Below are positions 21,072 through 32,266 of a stretch of DNA of 64,000 nt, in pieces (within the stretch, counting starts at the first letter, position 1; the number at the start of each line of letters is the position of its first letter). This stretch comes from Plasmopara viticola (Eukaryota > Oomycota > Peronosporomycetes > Peronosporales > Peronosporaceae): contig MBPM02000053.1 in NCBI GenBank assembly GCA_001695595.3, forward strand, positions 248,001-312,000, written 5' to 3'. The translations under genes and the position numbers were made by a program. The notes under the pieces are model-generated. The model was not told where the DNA came from and did not search any database. It worked only from the letters and a program-made list of their open reading frames with translations.

Positions 21072-22348
21072 ATGAAACGCAAAGGGCTGACCAAGAAGGC
21101 TCCTGTACGACTCATTGATGCTAGGCAGTGGATAGTGCCTTCTCATTTCTATGCTGTGCATGGCGCTACTTGTAGAAATGCATGGTAGAGTCCATGCTAG
21201 TCTTAAAAGCACAGTGTAACAAGGTCAAACCCACGTTTCAAAAGAAGCAGCAGAAAGGCTCGAGGTATGTGGTGAAGGATGACGCGATGAAAGTGATGCG
21301 GAGCCAACTGGCGGCTATTGGTTGCAAGTTGCATGTAGGGCTTCAATTTATTATTGCATTGTACTCGACGGCGCGCTCTTTCTCGTTCTTATTACACAAT
21401 GCCACTTGTTTGAAGGAGGTGGAGTCCGACGGCAATTGCCTCTTTCGGTGCGTGACCTTGACAATACTATTGGTACGACTACACAATCATTTCACATCAC
21501 GCAGTTGATCTTGTTTGCTTTCGATAGTGCATTAGGCGACCAGCTTTACGGCGACCAGCATAAGCACGATCAACTTCGTAGTGTAAGACCTCACGGCAAT
21601 CTTTGCCTGCTAGAACATTGTTCAAAGGTAGCACTGTCATGTAGAAGATTGTGAGCTACATGGAGCAGCATCGGGATGACTTTGAGCCATTCATGGAAGA
21701 CGAAGAAAAGTTTGAAAAGGTTTGCAAGGCATTCCACTCCCAAATAAAATGCGCCTGATCTGGCTTGGTTTGCGTGCAGTATTGCCACCGAATGCGGGAG
21801 GATGGCACTTGGGGCGGTAATCAAGAGCTTTATGCTGCGGCTCGACTGTTTCAAGTGTACATTATTCTTCACCAAGATCAACCCAGTGCTCGGATCATGG
21901 TGATCGAGTGCGACCGTCTGAAACCCACGCGTCTCATTCATGTGGCCTACCATGGCGAAGACCATTACGACAGTGTACGGTCACTAAAGGATTCGGTGGA
22001 TCTAGACACGGTGCCAGTTGCCATTGAACTTGATTGCGACGGGTTTCGCGCTAGAGATTTTATGGAGGTAAGTGTGCCACTTTTCATGCGAGACTTTGCC
22101 CCATGACTCAACTTATACCGTTGCATCTCAACCTCAAGCGATGGCACGCGCAATTTGCATCCACAAATATTGAGCAGCTGGCGGCGATGGGTGCAACAGA
22201 TGGCCGAGTAACTGAATTAACAAGTCGTTTTGACAAAGAGTTGCACGTGACAGCTGGCCCTGTTTGTGGCCCACCTCTGAGCAAGAAAGAGGTGCGAAAA
22301 TTAAAAAAACACGACAAGACGCAACGCGTGCCTTCTCGAAAAAAGTAG
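21072..22348 (+). CDS. OTUD3-like OTU-domain deubiquitinase
   Basis: Seven exons: 21072-21104, 21176-21334, 21416-21447, 21528-21582, 21645-21719, 21780-22067 and 22139-22348, phases consistent, 283 aa. The OTU domain starts at EVESDGNCLFRALGDQLYGD (catalytic Asp and Cys in SDGNC), continues with YMEQHRDDFEPFMEDEEKF, RMREDGTWGGNQELYAAARL, and ends at VAYHGEDHYDSVR with the catalytic His. Such enzymes cleave ubiquitin chains. The tail SKKEVRKLKKHDKTQR is basic, as in OTUD3. The acceptor of intron 1 is the least sure (in-frame alternatives at 21215 and 21224). Introns are 60-81 bp. Confidence 0.85.
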
Positions 22349-22673
22349 ACGCTTTCAAGAGTCGGCATGAGGTATTCTAGTTGTCAGTTCAGTCCCGTAC
22401 TGGTTAGAGAGAGCAATAGCTAACTTGTTCGAGCAATAGAGGTGGACCGAGGTGCAAGTGTATTATTAGAGTAGAGAGGGAAAAGGTGGACTTACCCCAT
22501 CTGTAGTCTCGCTCATGGTTTCGATTACGTTACGGGGCGTTATGTGCGTCTAGATGGTGAAGTCGCAACACCGGCTGTGACTACGGTGTAGGAAAAGCGT
22601 CTAACCACTTTCAATTCATGCATGCATTCATTTGTAAACTTTACCTCGATCGATCCCTCTATCTTCCTTGACA
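22349..22673 (+). other. Spacer between two OTU genes
   Basis: 325 bp with no ORF of note. It must hold the 3' end of the OTUD3-like gene and the promoter of the second OTU gene. I see no clear core promoter. Confidence 0.4.
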
Positions 22674-23747
22674 ATGACGGCACTACCAACACGACAGGGT
22701 GTGAGCGCTCGCACGGATCTTCGATCGTCTTTGAAAAGAGCGAGCAAACAGCAAGGAATGCGCTCTTGGTTTCGTTGTCGTTTACGATCCTCAAAGACCA
22801 TGCCAAAAGAGAACCGGCCAGGCGAGGTGGCACAGACTAGAGATGACAGAAACTGTACGACCAAGCAGCGAACCGCATCAATCCGTTCGTACGTTTTCCA
22901 AGACGAGAAGTGCGCCTCCCGCTGCAGCGTGGACGAACAGGACGCACTATGGACCAGCGATGCTCAAGTCGAATCGCACTTTGCAGCGCTCAATTGGGCG
23001 GTCGTTCCGATCCATGACGACGGCAATTGTCTCTTCCGTGCCGTTAGCGCCCAGCTGTACAACAATGAGCAGTTTCATCTTGAAATTCGAAGAAGAGCAG
23101 TGGACGTCATTCAAAGGAATCGAAAAGAATTTCAATCTTTTGTGAATGGCGAACAGATTGAAGTCTACTGTGCTCGGATGCGCCAAGACGGCAAACGGGG
23201 GGGCCACCTCGAACTGTACGCCGTGGCAAGACTTTTCAACATCCACATTGTCGTGCATACGGGCCCTGCACGCACACTTCGAGTCACAAACGACGATGTC
23301 GGAGGGAGAAGGAAGCGCCATTTATCGCCAACTCGGACACTGCATCTCCTTTACAAGGACAACCACTACAATAGTCTCATTCAAGGAGTACGATCTACCA
23401 CGAATGCATCAAAAGCTCCTCAAAATGACGTCGGCCAGGATCAGCATGTCCAAAAACAACATTCTGTAACCAAATTTGACGTCTTGTACGAAGAAACAGA
23501 TCTACCCGAATGCAGCGTACAGTTTCCAAAACAAGCTTTGTTTAGCAACGGTAAACGTCGTCCAAGTGATTCGACACGACTTTTCAACATTCAGAGCTCG
23601 TCGTATCACAAATTGACGCCAGAGATGGAGACAGCATTCGCGTCGAAATCGCCGACTACGTCCAATATCTCGACTGCAACGTCGGCCAGTGAAGAGGAAA
23701 GGATCGAAGCAGATTCCACTCTTTTGGAATCGGAACGATCTCATTGA
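22674..23747 (+). CDS. Second OTU-domain cysteine protease, intronless
   Basis: 357 aa from the ATG at 22674. Residues 1-80 are basic and unmatched. The OTU domain runs roughly from residue 98 to 240: WAVVPIHDDGNCLFRAVSAQ (catalytic Asp and Cys in DDGNC), EIRRRAVDVIQRNRKEFQSF, YCARMRQDGKRGGHLELYAV and LHLLYKDNHYNSLI with the catalytic His. The C-terminal ~115 residues are Ser/Thr-rich and look disordered. It follows the OTUD3-like gene in the same direction but differs much in sequence and has no intron. Internal ATGs exist further in; I kept the first. Confidence 0.82.
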   Translation: MTALPTRQGVSARTDLRSSLKRASKQQGMRSWFRCRLRSSKTMPKENRPGEVAQTRDDRNCTTKQRTASIRSYVFQDEKCASRCSVDEQDALWTSDAQVESHFAALNWAVVPIHDDGNCLFRAVSAQLYNNEQFHLEIRRRAVDVIQRNRKEFQSFVNGEQIEVYCARMRQDGKRGGHLELYAVARLFNIHIVVHTGPARTLRVTNDDVGGRRKRHLSPTRTLHLLYKDNHYNSLIQGVRSTTNASKAPQNDVGQDQHVQKQHSVTKFDVLYEETDLPECSVQFPKQALFSNGKRRPSDSTRLFNIQSSSYHKLTPEMETAFASKSPTTSNISTATSASEEERIEADSTLLESERSH

Positions 23748-26700
23748 CACTGTTCCAGTCAAGTTTTCGAAAAAGAAAGTGTTTCACAAAGTTAGAGCTT
23801 GATCTTTTTAGTGTTATGTGGAATAGCTTTTGTGTTGAGGAAATTGTATTGCTATCGTCATGGAATGTATCAAAAATGTAAAAAGCCAGTGTATAGTAAA
23901 CAGGACCCCACATTGACTTCTATAATTTATTGCGAGGAGAGCAAGAGGCGCTTAATTATTGCTAATTTGTACGAAAGATCTGGTCTTAGCAAATCCGAAC
24001 AATGCATTGTCCAGGCAACCTGATAGCGTTTCCAAAGATTACGCTTATGCCGTCATGATTGACGACTGACATAAAAAAAGTGCAGAAGTGAATAGTTGGG
24101 AATATTCGACATAGACAAGATGAACTCATACTGGGCCAGGCACAATATCTAGACGGCGATTGTTTAATTGTCAATTACACTTACACAGAGAGTACTTGAA
24201 GCATAGTCAACATATGCTGCATCGTCATTGTAAAATTTTGAAGCATCAACCCTGAGAGCAGGATACAATTACAATAAAGAATGAAAAATCTTAGCAGTGG
24301 ACAAGTGACACCAAACACTTAGCATCCCTCGTTGCTAATGGTGATAGCTGTTTTATACTTGCATTCGACAGCTCTGCCAATAATATAAGCAAAAGCCGAG
24401 ATATGGATGAAACAGCCATTCTGCAAGCAGTCTGACGCTACATGAGTTGAGCTGATGACCATTATATCGATAAGTACCTAGATAACGTAATGAAGTGGCT
24501 CTTTCAAACGTGTAGGGCCTTAGGAACACATTACGTCTATGACTGCCAGCTCACAGAGGATACACCGACAACCGTGGAAGGTATTTAGGCTCTCTGACTG
24601 CGTATTCGTTAGCTGTAGGTGGGGTAAATTCGATTCTTTGGTGGCTTTCGAAACCTCTCTGGTATATTACATCTGCCTTAGTGCGCCATGGGTAGTCCAC
24701 TTTCTATTCTTATGTTTGAACGCCTCCAATTGAATCTTGTAGACAATTACGTCCTCCGGCCAAAAGTAAACTTCAAGCCGACTCGAGATCTGGGTATGCA
24801 TAGTTGTAAGTCAAAGAAGTTTCGGTCACTTAAGCATCGGGTTCCTGTGTAGTCCAGATAGATTTGCCTCTTAACAAAAGTTCTCTTAACGTTCGTAGCG
24901 TGCGGACCAAAAATACTTCCAACCTCAGATATACCGTACTCCACTTGCGTAGTTAAAAAAAGATTTGCATTTGTAAAAGGCTCAAGGCTAATTTAATTTT
25001 GTTTTCTGCTAATTTTATGACCTTAGCAAAACGACAGGTAATTTTGAAGACTTTATGTTTAGTTTTTACTGGCAGCTACAAGAGATGGGTGCCATATAAC
25101 CGTTGCGCCTCATCAGATCACCTTTCACCTGATCGAGCATCATGATCCTGCTGATTGACTGGAGAATCATATATAATTTCATACCTAAAAAGATTGCGGT
25201 TGATCTTACACTCAAGTAAATTAAGGCTGATCTATTTCGTGGAGTTAAGCTCGATAGCCGATCAGATATTTCGTAGCCAGTCGAATCGTGGTCTGCAATC
25301 GTGCTCTCATACAATTCAAAGTCAATGAGTAGATTGGATCACCAAATTTGGCATCATGATTTAAATGAACCAATCGTTCCACGAGATTACTAAAGACTAC
25401 ACTAATTTCTTGACCTCGTATCGAAAGTTTCTACCCACCAGGCCGTAAATGGAGCGCAACTTGTATACGAAAAGCATACTCTTCGTTAAAAACATTGGGG
25501 GTCCTGGTATATTGGTGTTCACACCGGTGTGCATACTGAGTTTCTTTGAGTATTTTGTTACTAAATATCATTCGTGCCAGAGTTGCAATTTTAATATTTG
25601 TTGCTTATCAAGACTTGCAGATCCAACTAGAACATATGTATATTAGATCATTCAAGAGTCTTCAAATTACTTTGTATCGCACACTCCAGCCTCATAGAAC
25701 CAAGAATTACGAAGAGTCGTTTGCCAAATGATAGTATATCTTCGTGCACGTTATCTGTGCTGTATGACCCAGCTTCATATGCTCGGCGTCGCCACGGTAA
25801 GGTCACAACTAAATTACTAAGGCCATTTTCAAGAGCAATCTCAAGGGCGTACACGCGTCCGCGCCAAAATGTCTTCAATATTGATGAATTTTTTTTTCGA
25901 TGCTCCTTGACCGTCAAGGTCAGTGGCAGTTCCATGCGTAGTGCGCTGTTAAAAGGTACTAGCAAGTTCGCGTGACTTTATGTATAGTGAGGCGGTTCAT
26001 TCGCCTTACAGAACTCCCTCGGGCCGTTGAAAACTTCTCTAAACAACTCCCCGAAGGTCACCAAATCTGAAGTTGGCCCTTCATGATTCTAAAGCCGCAC
26101 GTCGGAGTACGGTTAGAGTAACCTTTTCAACACATGTCTTAGAACTATATCAAAGCTGAACATAAATTGTCTCCAGACCTCCAGGTGAACAAATTGCACT
26201 TAAATCTCACGAAGGTAAGTTGCTTTACCAATGCCTATTAAGTTTAGGGTAAACTAGAAGTTTACTTAATCCCAAGGATTTCTCTAGCTGAACTAGTATT
26301 CTCAAACCAAATTTCGACCACCCTTGTCTTCAGACTATTTACAATGTCAGGTTGAAGCGAGCGGAAGATGATGCGGCGATTAATGCACGCGTAATAATTG
26401 CCGTAAGGCCGCACTGGATCAATAGCTTCTTTTAAACAAAGCAGCTAATATAGAAGCAAGCAAGAAGTAGCATACAGAGAGTCCTCGCGGGATGCAATGT
26501 AGGTGAAAGTACTGCTCGATGCTGACTTTTTACTCTTTCCCGTGGGACCTACTGTGCTAACGACGACAATCACGGAGCTCATTGAGGAACGTACAGAAGG
26601 ATGTCGTGTTTGGCTACCTCCTCTTCCTCTTCGTCACTAATTTCGCTGACCTCATCAACAAGACATTCGCACGGTCAGTGAGTCTGACGCGCACTCTAAC

Positions 26701-27204
26701 ATTTTTATAGGTATAGGCGCCCCCCCGAGCGATGACAATTATCAATGTCCCTAGCGGGCGATGAAGCAAGCGAGTGCTCGCCATATTCCCAAAACCGGAG
26801 GTGTTAGGTGAGGGAAAACCCTGGACGCGCGCTCCCTGTCGCAGCGGAGTGTTTGGCTCTTAAAGAGCTTTTCTTGCCTTTAAGGCTCAGTGGAAGGTAG
26901 AAGTTCCAAGGGATGACACCCATCGTGGTGACGCAGCCTTTGTTGTTGGTGTAGCTTTTGTAATTGGCCCGGTCTTGGCGCAGAGGATGAATTCATTGCA
27001 GTGGCATCTAAACTAAAAAGGTTCGGGATCGGTTTTTGTCAATTGACCCTCTTTGCTACGTGTTAGGTCATCGTCATGACCTTTGGTTACAAGTCAAAAG
27101 TGATGGAGAACGTGCGCAGCTCGAGGCAAACATTGCGAGCGGCGAGGTATCCAAGATGGCAAGCTGCAAGAGCATTTTGTGACAAAAGTTATGTGATCGG
27201 TACA
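23748..27204. other. 3.5-kb gene-poor region
   Basis: Only short frames with no family I recognise. Around 27030-27180 the plus strand has a coding-like stretch without an early stop (HRHDLWLQVKSDGERAQLEA) that ends just before the LINE-derived insertion; it may be the remnant of a gene or retroelement. The rest looks like decayed AT-rich DNA. Confidence 0.4.
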
Positions 27205-27556
27205 TTTGATATCGGTATTGTATTGTATTGTATTACGTTATCGCGTTGCCAAGTTATGCACGTGCTAGGCTCAGTCTGGCTAGTCCACGGCATAGAGTGG
27301 TGTCCGCATACGTCGAGTCTCGTTTGGCGGGCAGTGCAGCCAGCACCGAGGTCGTGAGGGTCTTCCATTATTTTGTGTAGTTCTGACTTGGTAAGAGCCC
27401 AGGTGGCGCCCGGTGCTGGAAACCGTCGCGTCGAGGGTGAGACTCGTTAGAGACTTGCAGATGCCCGAGAGCACCTGCCCGAAGCGCGCGAGCATTCAGC
27501 CCCCGCGCTTGGAAGGAGGGCGTCACCCCAACCTTTTCCAAGCTTTTGATATCGGT
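27205..27556 (-). mobile_element. 0.33-kb non-autonomous LINE derivative, copy A
   Basis: Minus-strand copy (element 27217-27544). It is built from a 5' part (GGTTGGGGTGACGCCCTCC...), a short middle block (GGCGCCACCTGGGCTCTTAC) and a 3' part ending in an (ACAAT)n tail. It is flanked by a perfect 12-bp duplication TTTGATATCGGT at 27205-27216 and 27545-27556, which marks target-primed insertion. The same arrangement recurs at 55789-56114. The longer relative is at 34043-35203. Confidence 0.85.
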
Positions 27557-28094
27557 GTACGAGAAAATTGAGATAACACCAACTTTTCTCCTATCATACG
27601 TGAATCAAGTATTAGCGGAGGGGGGCTTACGGATCGTTATTAAAAGCAAGGTTTTGGTGGTAAAATCTAGTTTTACGTCGCACGACTTCATTGCATTGCA
27701 TACTGATATGCTTTAGGTCATACCAGAATGGACAGACTTAATTTAGTGCAAGTACTCAATTATAGGTAGCATGGAATCAGGATAAATAGTAGATTGAAAT
27801 CTGTCTATCAAGCGCACACCTCGAGACTAAAAATAGCGAATGCTGCTCACCTGTGTACAATAGGTGTTGTGTTATCCTCCTGCAAATGTGCCTATTTGCC
27901 GATAAATGTCAAATACGAGTAGAGTTATGGTTACGGTTTGGAGCCGGCACTCTCTTTTTCACATTTCAATTATCATGTTAATTATCGAACTCGTCGAATA
28001 CTTTTTTTGATATTTTTGTGAACGGACGCGAGCAAGATCTTCCGTTAAGCGCTTTAGCTTCTCCATATATATTGACAGAGGCTATCCACTCGCC
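27557..28094. other. Spacer upstream of IFT46
   Basis: No ORF of note. It should contain the IFT46 promoter; I see no clear Inr/FPR match. CCATATATATTGACAG at 28063-28078 is the only TATA-like string, and it is too close to the ATG to be a normal TATA box. Confidence 0.35.
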
Positions 28095-29570
28095 ATGTCA
28101 GAGCGCGATTTCAAGCAAGATGACAGCGACGAGGATATTTCCGACAGTGAGGAGGACGAAGAGTCAAGCGAAGACGAGTTATCCGAGTCGGACGATGAAG
28201 GGACGACCAATGCCGTCAATGCAGTCGACGGTGGCAAGACGGCACGAGTGGAACGAACGTTGGCAAATCAACCATTTGACGAAGCAGTCGATTTGAGCGA
28301 GTCGGAAGGCAGCGTTGCGTCTGTAGACCCAAACTCGCCTAAAACCTTGGCTGGGGGAGGCAAAGCGGTGAAGAATCAGCCGTTTGACGAAGCGCTCGAG
28401 CTGTCCGAAAGTGTGCAAGAGATGCAAAGTCCCATCAAGCCTACTGCACAGGAAAAGATTTCGAGCACGTCCATAAAAACCACTGCAAAGGAAACACCTT
28501 CGTCCACATCGACAGTCGTAGGTGCTGAGATGAAGAATAATCCATTTGACGAGCAAATGGATTTAAGTGACTCGGGTGATAGCGTTGACACGAACGTGCA
28601 ACCGAGTCCGAAAGCTCATCAAGACACGAAAGAAACCTTGGCGACTTTATCAAGGACGTCTCGTGAGTCACCGCAACCCGAAAACAAGAAGGAATCGCCA
28701 GCGTACGAACTTTCAACCGAGAAACGTATCGAGTCAGTACGTAAACCTGTGCAAGACTCAGCGAGTTCTTCGGACGAATCGGAAAGTGATGAAGAGGACG
28801 AGGATGAAGAGGAATCGCAGTCAAACGCACATGCAGCCCCGAGTGCAGCTCCACATACAAGTAACAGTGATGGACGGAGCACTGGAAGTTTAAACCATGC
28901 GGCTATTATGGCGAATGCTAGTGGCTACAAAGAGAGTGATTTTGCAAATTTAAAAGTCTCTCACGAAATTCGAGAACTTTTTCAATACATTGGACGCTTC
29001 AAGGCGCAAGAAATTGATTTGGAAACTCGCCTCAAGTGTTTCATTCCAGAGTACATTCCAGCAGTGGGAGACATGGATACGTTTCTAAAAGTGCAGCGTC
29101 CAGATGGCCAACCCGACTTTTTGGGTCTCAAGATGCTCGATGAACCAAGTTTGAACCAATCCGATGCTACAGTGCTCGACTTGCACCTCCGGTCCACGTC
29201 AAAGAAGAAACACGGCGATCTTGTCGTCCGAAGTATCGAAAACGCTGAAAAATCTCCGCGAGACATTGACCGGTGGATCAAGTCCATTGCCGACTTGCAT
29301 CGTACGAAACCTCCACCACAAGTTCATTACACCAAGGCAATGCCCGATATCGAGAGTCTCATGCAAGTGTGGCCAGAGGAGTTTGAGGATCTCTTGAGCA
29401 AATGCACGCTTCCAAGTGCTGACTTGGATCTAAGTGTTGAGCAATACGCGCGAGTCATCTGTGCATGTCTGGACATACCGATCCACAAGAACGTCTACGA
29501 GTCACTCCATGTGCTCTTTACGTTGTATCTTGAGTTCAGTAGTAACCAGCACTTTATGCCATTATTGTGA
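28095..29570 (+). CDS. IFT46: Intraflagellar transport protein 46 (IFT-B subunit)
   Basis: Single exon, 491 aa. The C-terminal ~215 residues are plain IFT46: VSHEIRELFQYIGRFKAQEI, FIPEYIPAVGDMDTFLKV, GLKMLDEPSLNQSDATVLDL, SIADLHRTKPPPQVHYTKAM, PDIESLMQVWPEEFEDLL and VCACLDIPIHK-like end sequence. IFT46 is a core IFT-B protein that carries outer dynein arms into the flagellum. The N-terminal ~275 residues are acidic, Ser-rich and probably disordered, much longer than the animal version. They contain three copies of a motif N-x-PFDE-x3-LS-x-S at about residues 58, 94 and 148. The first ATG is used. It is tail to tail with the LYR gene, 70 bp apart. Its presence implies flagellate zoospores. Confidence 0.92.
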   Translation: MSERDFKQDDSDEDISDSEEDEESSEDELSESDDEGTTNAVNAVDGGKTARVERTLANQPFDEAVDLSESEGSVASVDPNSPKTLAGGGKAVKNQPFDEALELSESVQEMQSPIKPTAQEKISSTSIKTTAKETPSSTSTVVGAEMKNNPFDEQMDLSDSGDSVDTNVQPSPKAHQDTKETLATLSRTSRESPQPENKKESPAYELSTEKRIESVRKPVQDSASSSDESESDEEDEDEEESQSNAHAAPSAAPHTSNSDGRSTGSLNHAAIMANASGYKESDFANLKVSHEIRELFQYIGRFKAQEIDLETRLKCFIPEYIPAVGDMDTFLKVQRPDGQPDFLGLKMLDEPSLNQSDATVLDLHLRSTSKKKHGDLVVRSIENAEKSPRDIDRWIKSIADLHRTKPPPQVHYTKAMPDIESLMQVWPEEFEDLLSKCTLPSADLDLSVEQYARVICACLDIPIHKNVYESLHVLFTLYLEFSSNQHFMPLL

Positions 29571-29640
29571 AATTTCGCGCTCTAACAGAATATATTTCTA
29601 AAATATATTGGTACTGACAATAATACTGTAGTGTCTGACG

Positions 29641-30051
29641 TCACTTTTTCTTGTCAATGTCTGGACTAAGTGGTGCTTTTGTAAGCTCCTGCTGCTTCTC
29701 CATTACCTGAGTGCACAAGAAACGCTAGATAAAGATGCAATACTCTTTAAAATTACAGTCACTCTGATAACCTTTTCTTGCACTTCTTGCAAGCACTTCC
29801 AGCCGAATAGAATACGCTTGGAGATGGTCTCACTGTCCTAATATACAAAAATTACATTAATATTTCTATTGAAGGAACGCATTGTGCTTTACCGTCTCGT
29901 AGCGATTCTGCTCAATCTCCATTCGCGCATTTTTGTGCAGCACGTCAGACCAAAGCTTTCCTTGCTCGTTACGGTGCGGAAACATGCGTGTAGTGCGTAT
30001 AATCGCACGGTACAGTCGCATCACCTCCTTCCTCTTGTTCAGCAGCCCCAT
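29641..30051 (-). CDS. LYR-motif (Complex1_LYR family) protein
   Basis: Three exons, 30051-29893, 29837-29772 and 29706-29641, with introns of 55 and 65 bp, all phase 0, giving 96 aa. It starts MGLLNKRKEVMRLYRAIIRT with the LYR signature at residues 13-15, then MFPHRNEQGKLWSDVLHKNA and ILFGWKCLQEVQEK. LYR proteins are small mitochondrial matrix factors that help assemble respiratory complexes or Fe-S proteins, binding acyl carrier protein. Which LYRM this is I cannot tell. The C-terminus is Lys-rich. Confidence 0.75.
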
Positions 30052-30325
30052 TTTGCTTAGTGTATGTGTGGTGTTTCGTACACAATGCAATATTTATGGT
30101 GCGCTTTCAACGGGATATTTGAAGAGCTGCATTCCGAATGTCTTGCTCTGCAAACATGTAGATGGGCTGTGGTCGTATAGTGGCGTTAATGCGCCGCTAT
30201 AAGTGAATTGACATGCTACTGTGATCAATTCGGGGATGTTACGATGGAGTATATGATAATCGTGCTGTGAGAATTGTGAAGTCTTTGATAAAACAATGCT
30301 GTTAATTTTATATTTTAATTAATTT

Positions 30326-32266
30326 TTAACAGCTATAAATATAGGCCATTCCCAGCAAGAGGGTGACCCACAATGGTGTGTCGTGCAAAGTATTTGCTGC
30401 ATTCTTTGAGCGCAAATTTGCATTGCCGAACCCAGTGTCAGCTGTTCCGGCTTCATCGACAAAGTTATAGGCCCCAACAGAGTCACAAATGATACTCGGA
30501 TCTGGACACGTGATAGAACCGGAGAACCCGTCGACTGATAAGATTTCGCCTTTGGTCGTACAATTCACGCGAATAGTATCACTCGATTTGCTGCGTGGGA
30601 TCGTCAGCTCAATGATACTTTTGGTCACATCGCTGCTACCATTATCATAACAGCGCATCGCATAGCATCCGGACTGTCGTCGTGAATTGACAATCCAGTT
30701 CGCTGAGTCGGCACTGCGAAGTGTCGTACTTGTACACTTGCAGGTAGGGCAATATGACTCTCCTAAAATATTAATCTGTGTTGAGCCTGGAAATACGAGA
30801 TTATTGGGATTACTACAATCTCCATACGTATAACCAACGTTGATTGGACAAAAGTCTGCGAAATCGTCTCCACCTTCACTTGGTGCATTAGCGAAGTACT
30901 GATATTCTTTAGCAATCGAGCGGCCAGTTGATATGGTACAAACAGACCGAGAGGCGCCATCCACGGAGCAGCTCTCAGCTTTATTACTCGTGCAATAGTG
31001 ATCCGATGCAATCGATACGCCCGTATCGGGATTAATACATTTCTCCGTGGCAAAATTGCATCCGCGATTTTTGCCAAAATGCATCCGCTCAGCCGTCGAT
31101 GTATTTGCTCGGTACCATCCCGAGTCTTCAAAAAACGCCAGCGTTAACGCGCTAAAGACATTGCGAAAGCTATCGACTGGGGTCATGTACTCGGGTTCAA
31201 AAATTCGTTCTTCCCAGTGGGAGCCAAGGCACCCCGAGTCGTCTTGTTGCTCAATCTCAGCACCTGCCAATGCGTTGCAGCCAAAATGCGACTTGACAAA
31301 CGCAGCAACATTTGGCGTCACCAGTTTTGCCACCACGTGTCCTCGTTCCGTGGAGTGTTGCACTGTATTTGTACTCGGTTCGATGTAGTACTCGATAGGG
31401 GAGCCGTTTGGACACGTTCCCGACTTGCGGATTGGTGGGTTCCCATTTGAGTCACGGGGTGTACGTGGCGTCCCATCCGGAAAACGCATGTACGGAAAGA
31501 ATTGCGCCGAAAATCCTAGCGCGTGGGTCATTTCGTGCATGGCAGTCGAAATTTGGGCTTCGTAATCTTCGGGCAACGTGCTTATTTGAGAAGGGCAGAA
31601 GTTAGCCATTCCAAAAGTAGGTCGATCGTACTGGTCTTTCTGACACGAGGACGCATAGGCTAGTGTGCGACTGGCGCAATAATTGGTCGTAGCCGCTCGT
31701 ACGTAGAGTAGAAAATCCGTATTGGCAATCCCTTGTCCGTCCGTGTAAGTGCAAGTACCACCTACGCAACCTTCTCTTGGACAGGACGTGCAATACCGCG
31801 TGCGTCCAAAATGCTCACTTGGAATCGGCATTTCAAGGCACTTTTCGTTCTGCACCAATGTCTTGCAAATGGGTGGCGATGTCATCCACTGCGCGTTACA
31901 CGTGTGTTGCGCCACTAAATTCCCTTGCACTGGCATGACTTGCAATGCAGCTCTAAAGCGGCTAATCGCGTCCGGAATAATGCGGTAGAGCACAGCTCGC
32001 TTTTCCTTTAAAAGGGCATTCAGCGTTGCGTTGTCGAAATACGGAGTGATTCGAATTGGCTGGTAGCCGCTATCACTTGCAATCGACTCGTACGTCTGGA
32101 CGTTATCAGAGTCTTCCTCTACCAGCTTCCGTCGAGTGTCGAACGGGTGATCATCTCCGTATTGCTGGTGACTATCAACTACTTGGTGCTCAATTGTGTC
32201 GTGGATACATCCATGAACCAGCGAGCTTACCGCGACAACGAGCCAACCGATTCTCGTTCTTTGCAT
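30326..32266 (-). CDS. Leishmanolysin-like (M8, GP63) metalloprotease
   Basis: 646 aa, single exon, from the ATG at 32266 (the frame opens five codons earlier with TTG). A signal peptide (IGWLVVAVSSLVHGC) is followed by a propeptide and a catalytic domain. The zinc site is HEMTHALGF (His244 and His248, Glu245), with the third ligand His350 in SHWEERIFEPEYMTP, the spacing usual for M8. Many Cys residues sit in the expected places (CTSCPREGCVGGTC). The C-terminus is a short hydrophobic tail (LWVTLLLGMAYIYSC) that may direct GPI attachment. Such surface proteases cut extracellular proteins. It is divergent from the GDP-mannose pyrophosphorylase gene 248 bp away. Confidence 0.9.
   Translation of the reverse strand: MQRTRIGWLVVAVSSLVHGCIHDTIEHQVVDSHQQYGDDHPFDTRRKLVEEDSDNVQTYESIASDSGYQPIRITPYFDNATLNALLKEKRAVLYRIIPDAISRFRAALQVMPVQGNLVAQHTCNAQWMTSPPICKTLVQNEKCLEMPIPSEHFGRTRYCTSCPREGCVGGTCTYTDGQGIANTDFLLYVRAATTNYCASRTLAYASSCQKDQYDRPTFGMANFCPSQISTLPEDYEAQISTAMHEMTHALGFSAQFFPYMRFPDGTPRTPRDSNGNPPIRKSGTCPNGSPIEYYIEPSTNTVQHSTERGHVVAKLVTPNVAAFVKSHFGCNALAGAEIEQQDDSGCLGSHWEERIFEPEYMTPVDSFRNVFSALTLAFFEDSGWYRANTSTAERMHFGKNRGCNFATEKCINPDTGVSIASDHYCTSNKAESCSVDGASRSVCTISTGRSIAKEYQYFANAPSEGGDDFADFCPINVGYTYGDCSNPNNLVFPGSTQINILGESYCPTCKCTSTTLRSADSANWIVNSRRQSGCYAMRCYDNGSSDVTKSIIELTIPRSKSSDTIRVNCTTKGEILSVDGFSGSITCPDPSIICDSVGAYNFVDEAGTADTGFGNANLRSKNAANTLHDTPLWVTLLLGMAYIYSC

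Noticed and set aside
27217..27544. (ATTGT)n run as an independent microsatellite
   Set aside because: It is the reverse complement of the 3' tail of the LINE derivative.
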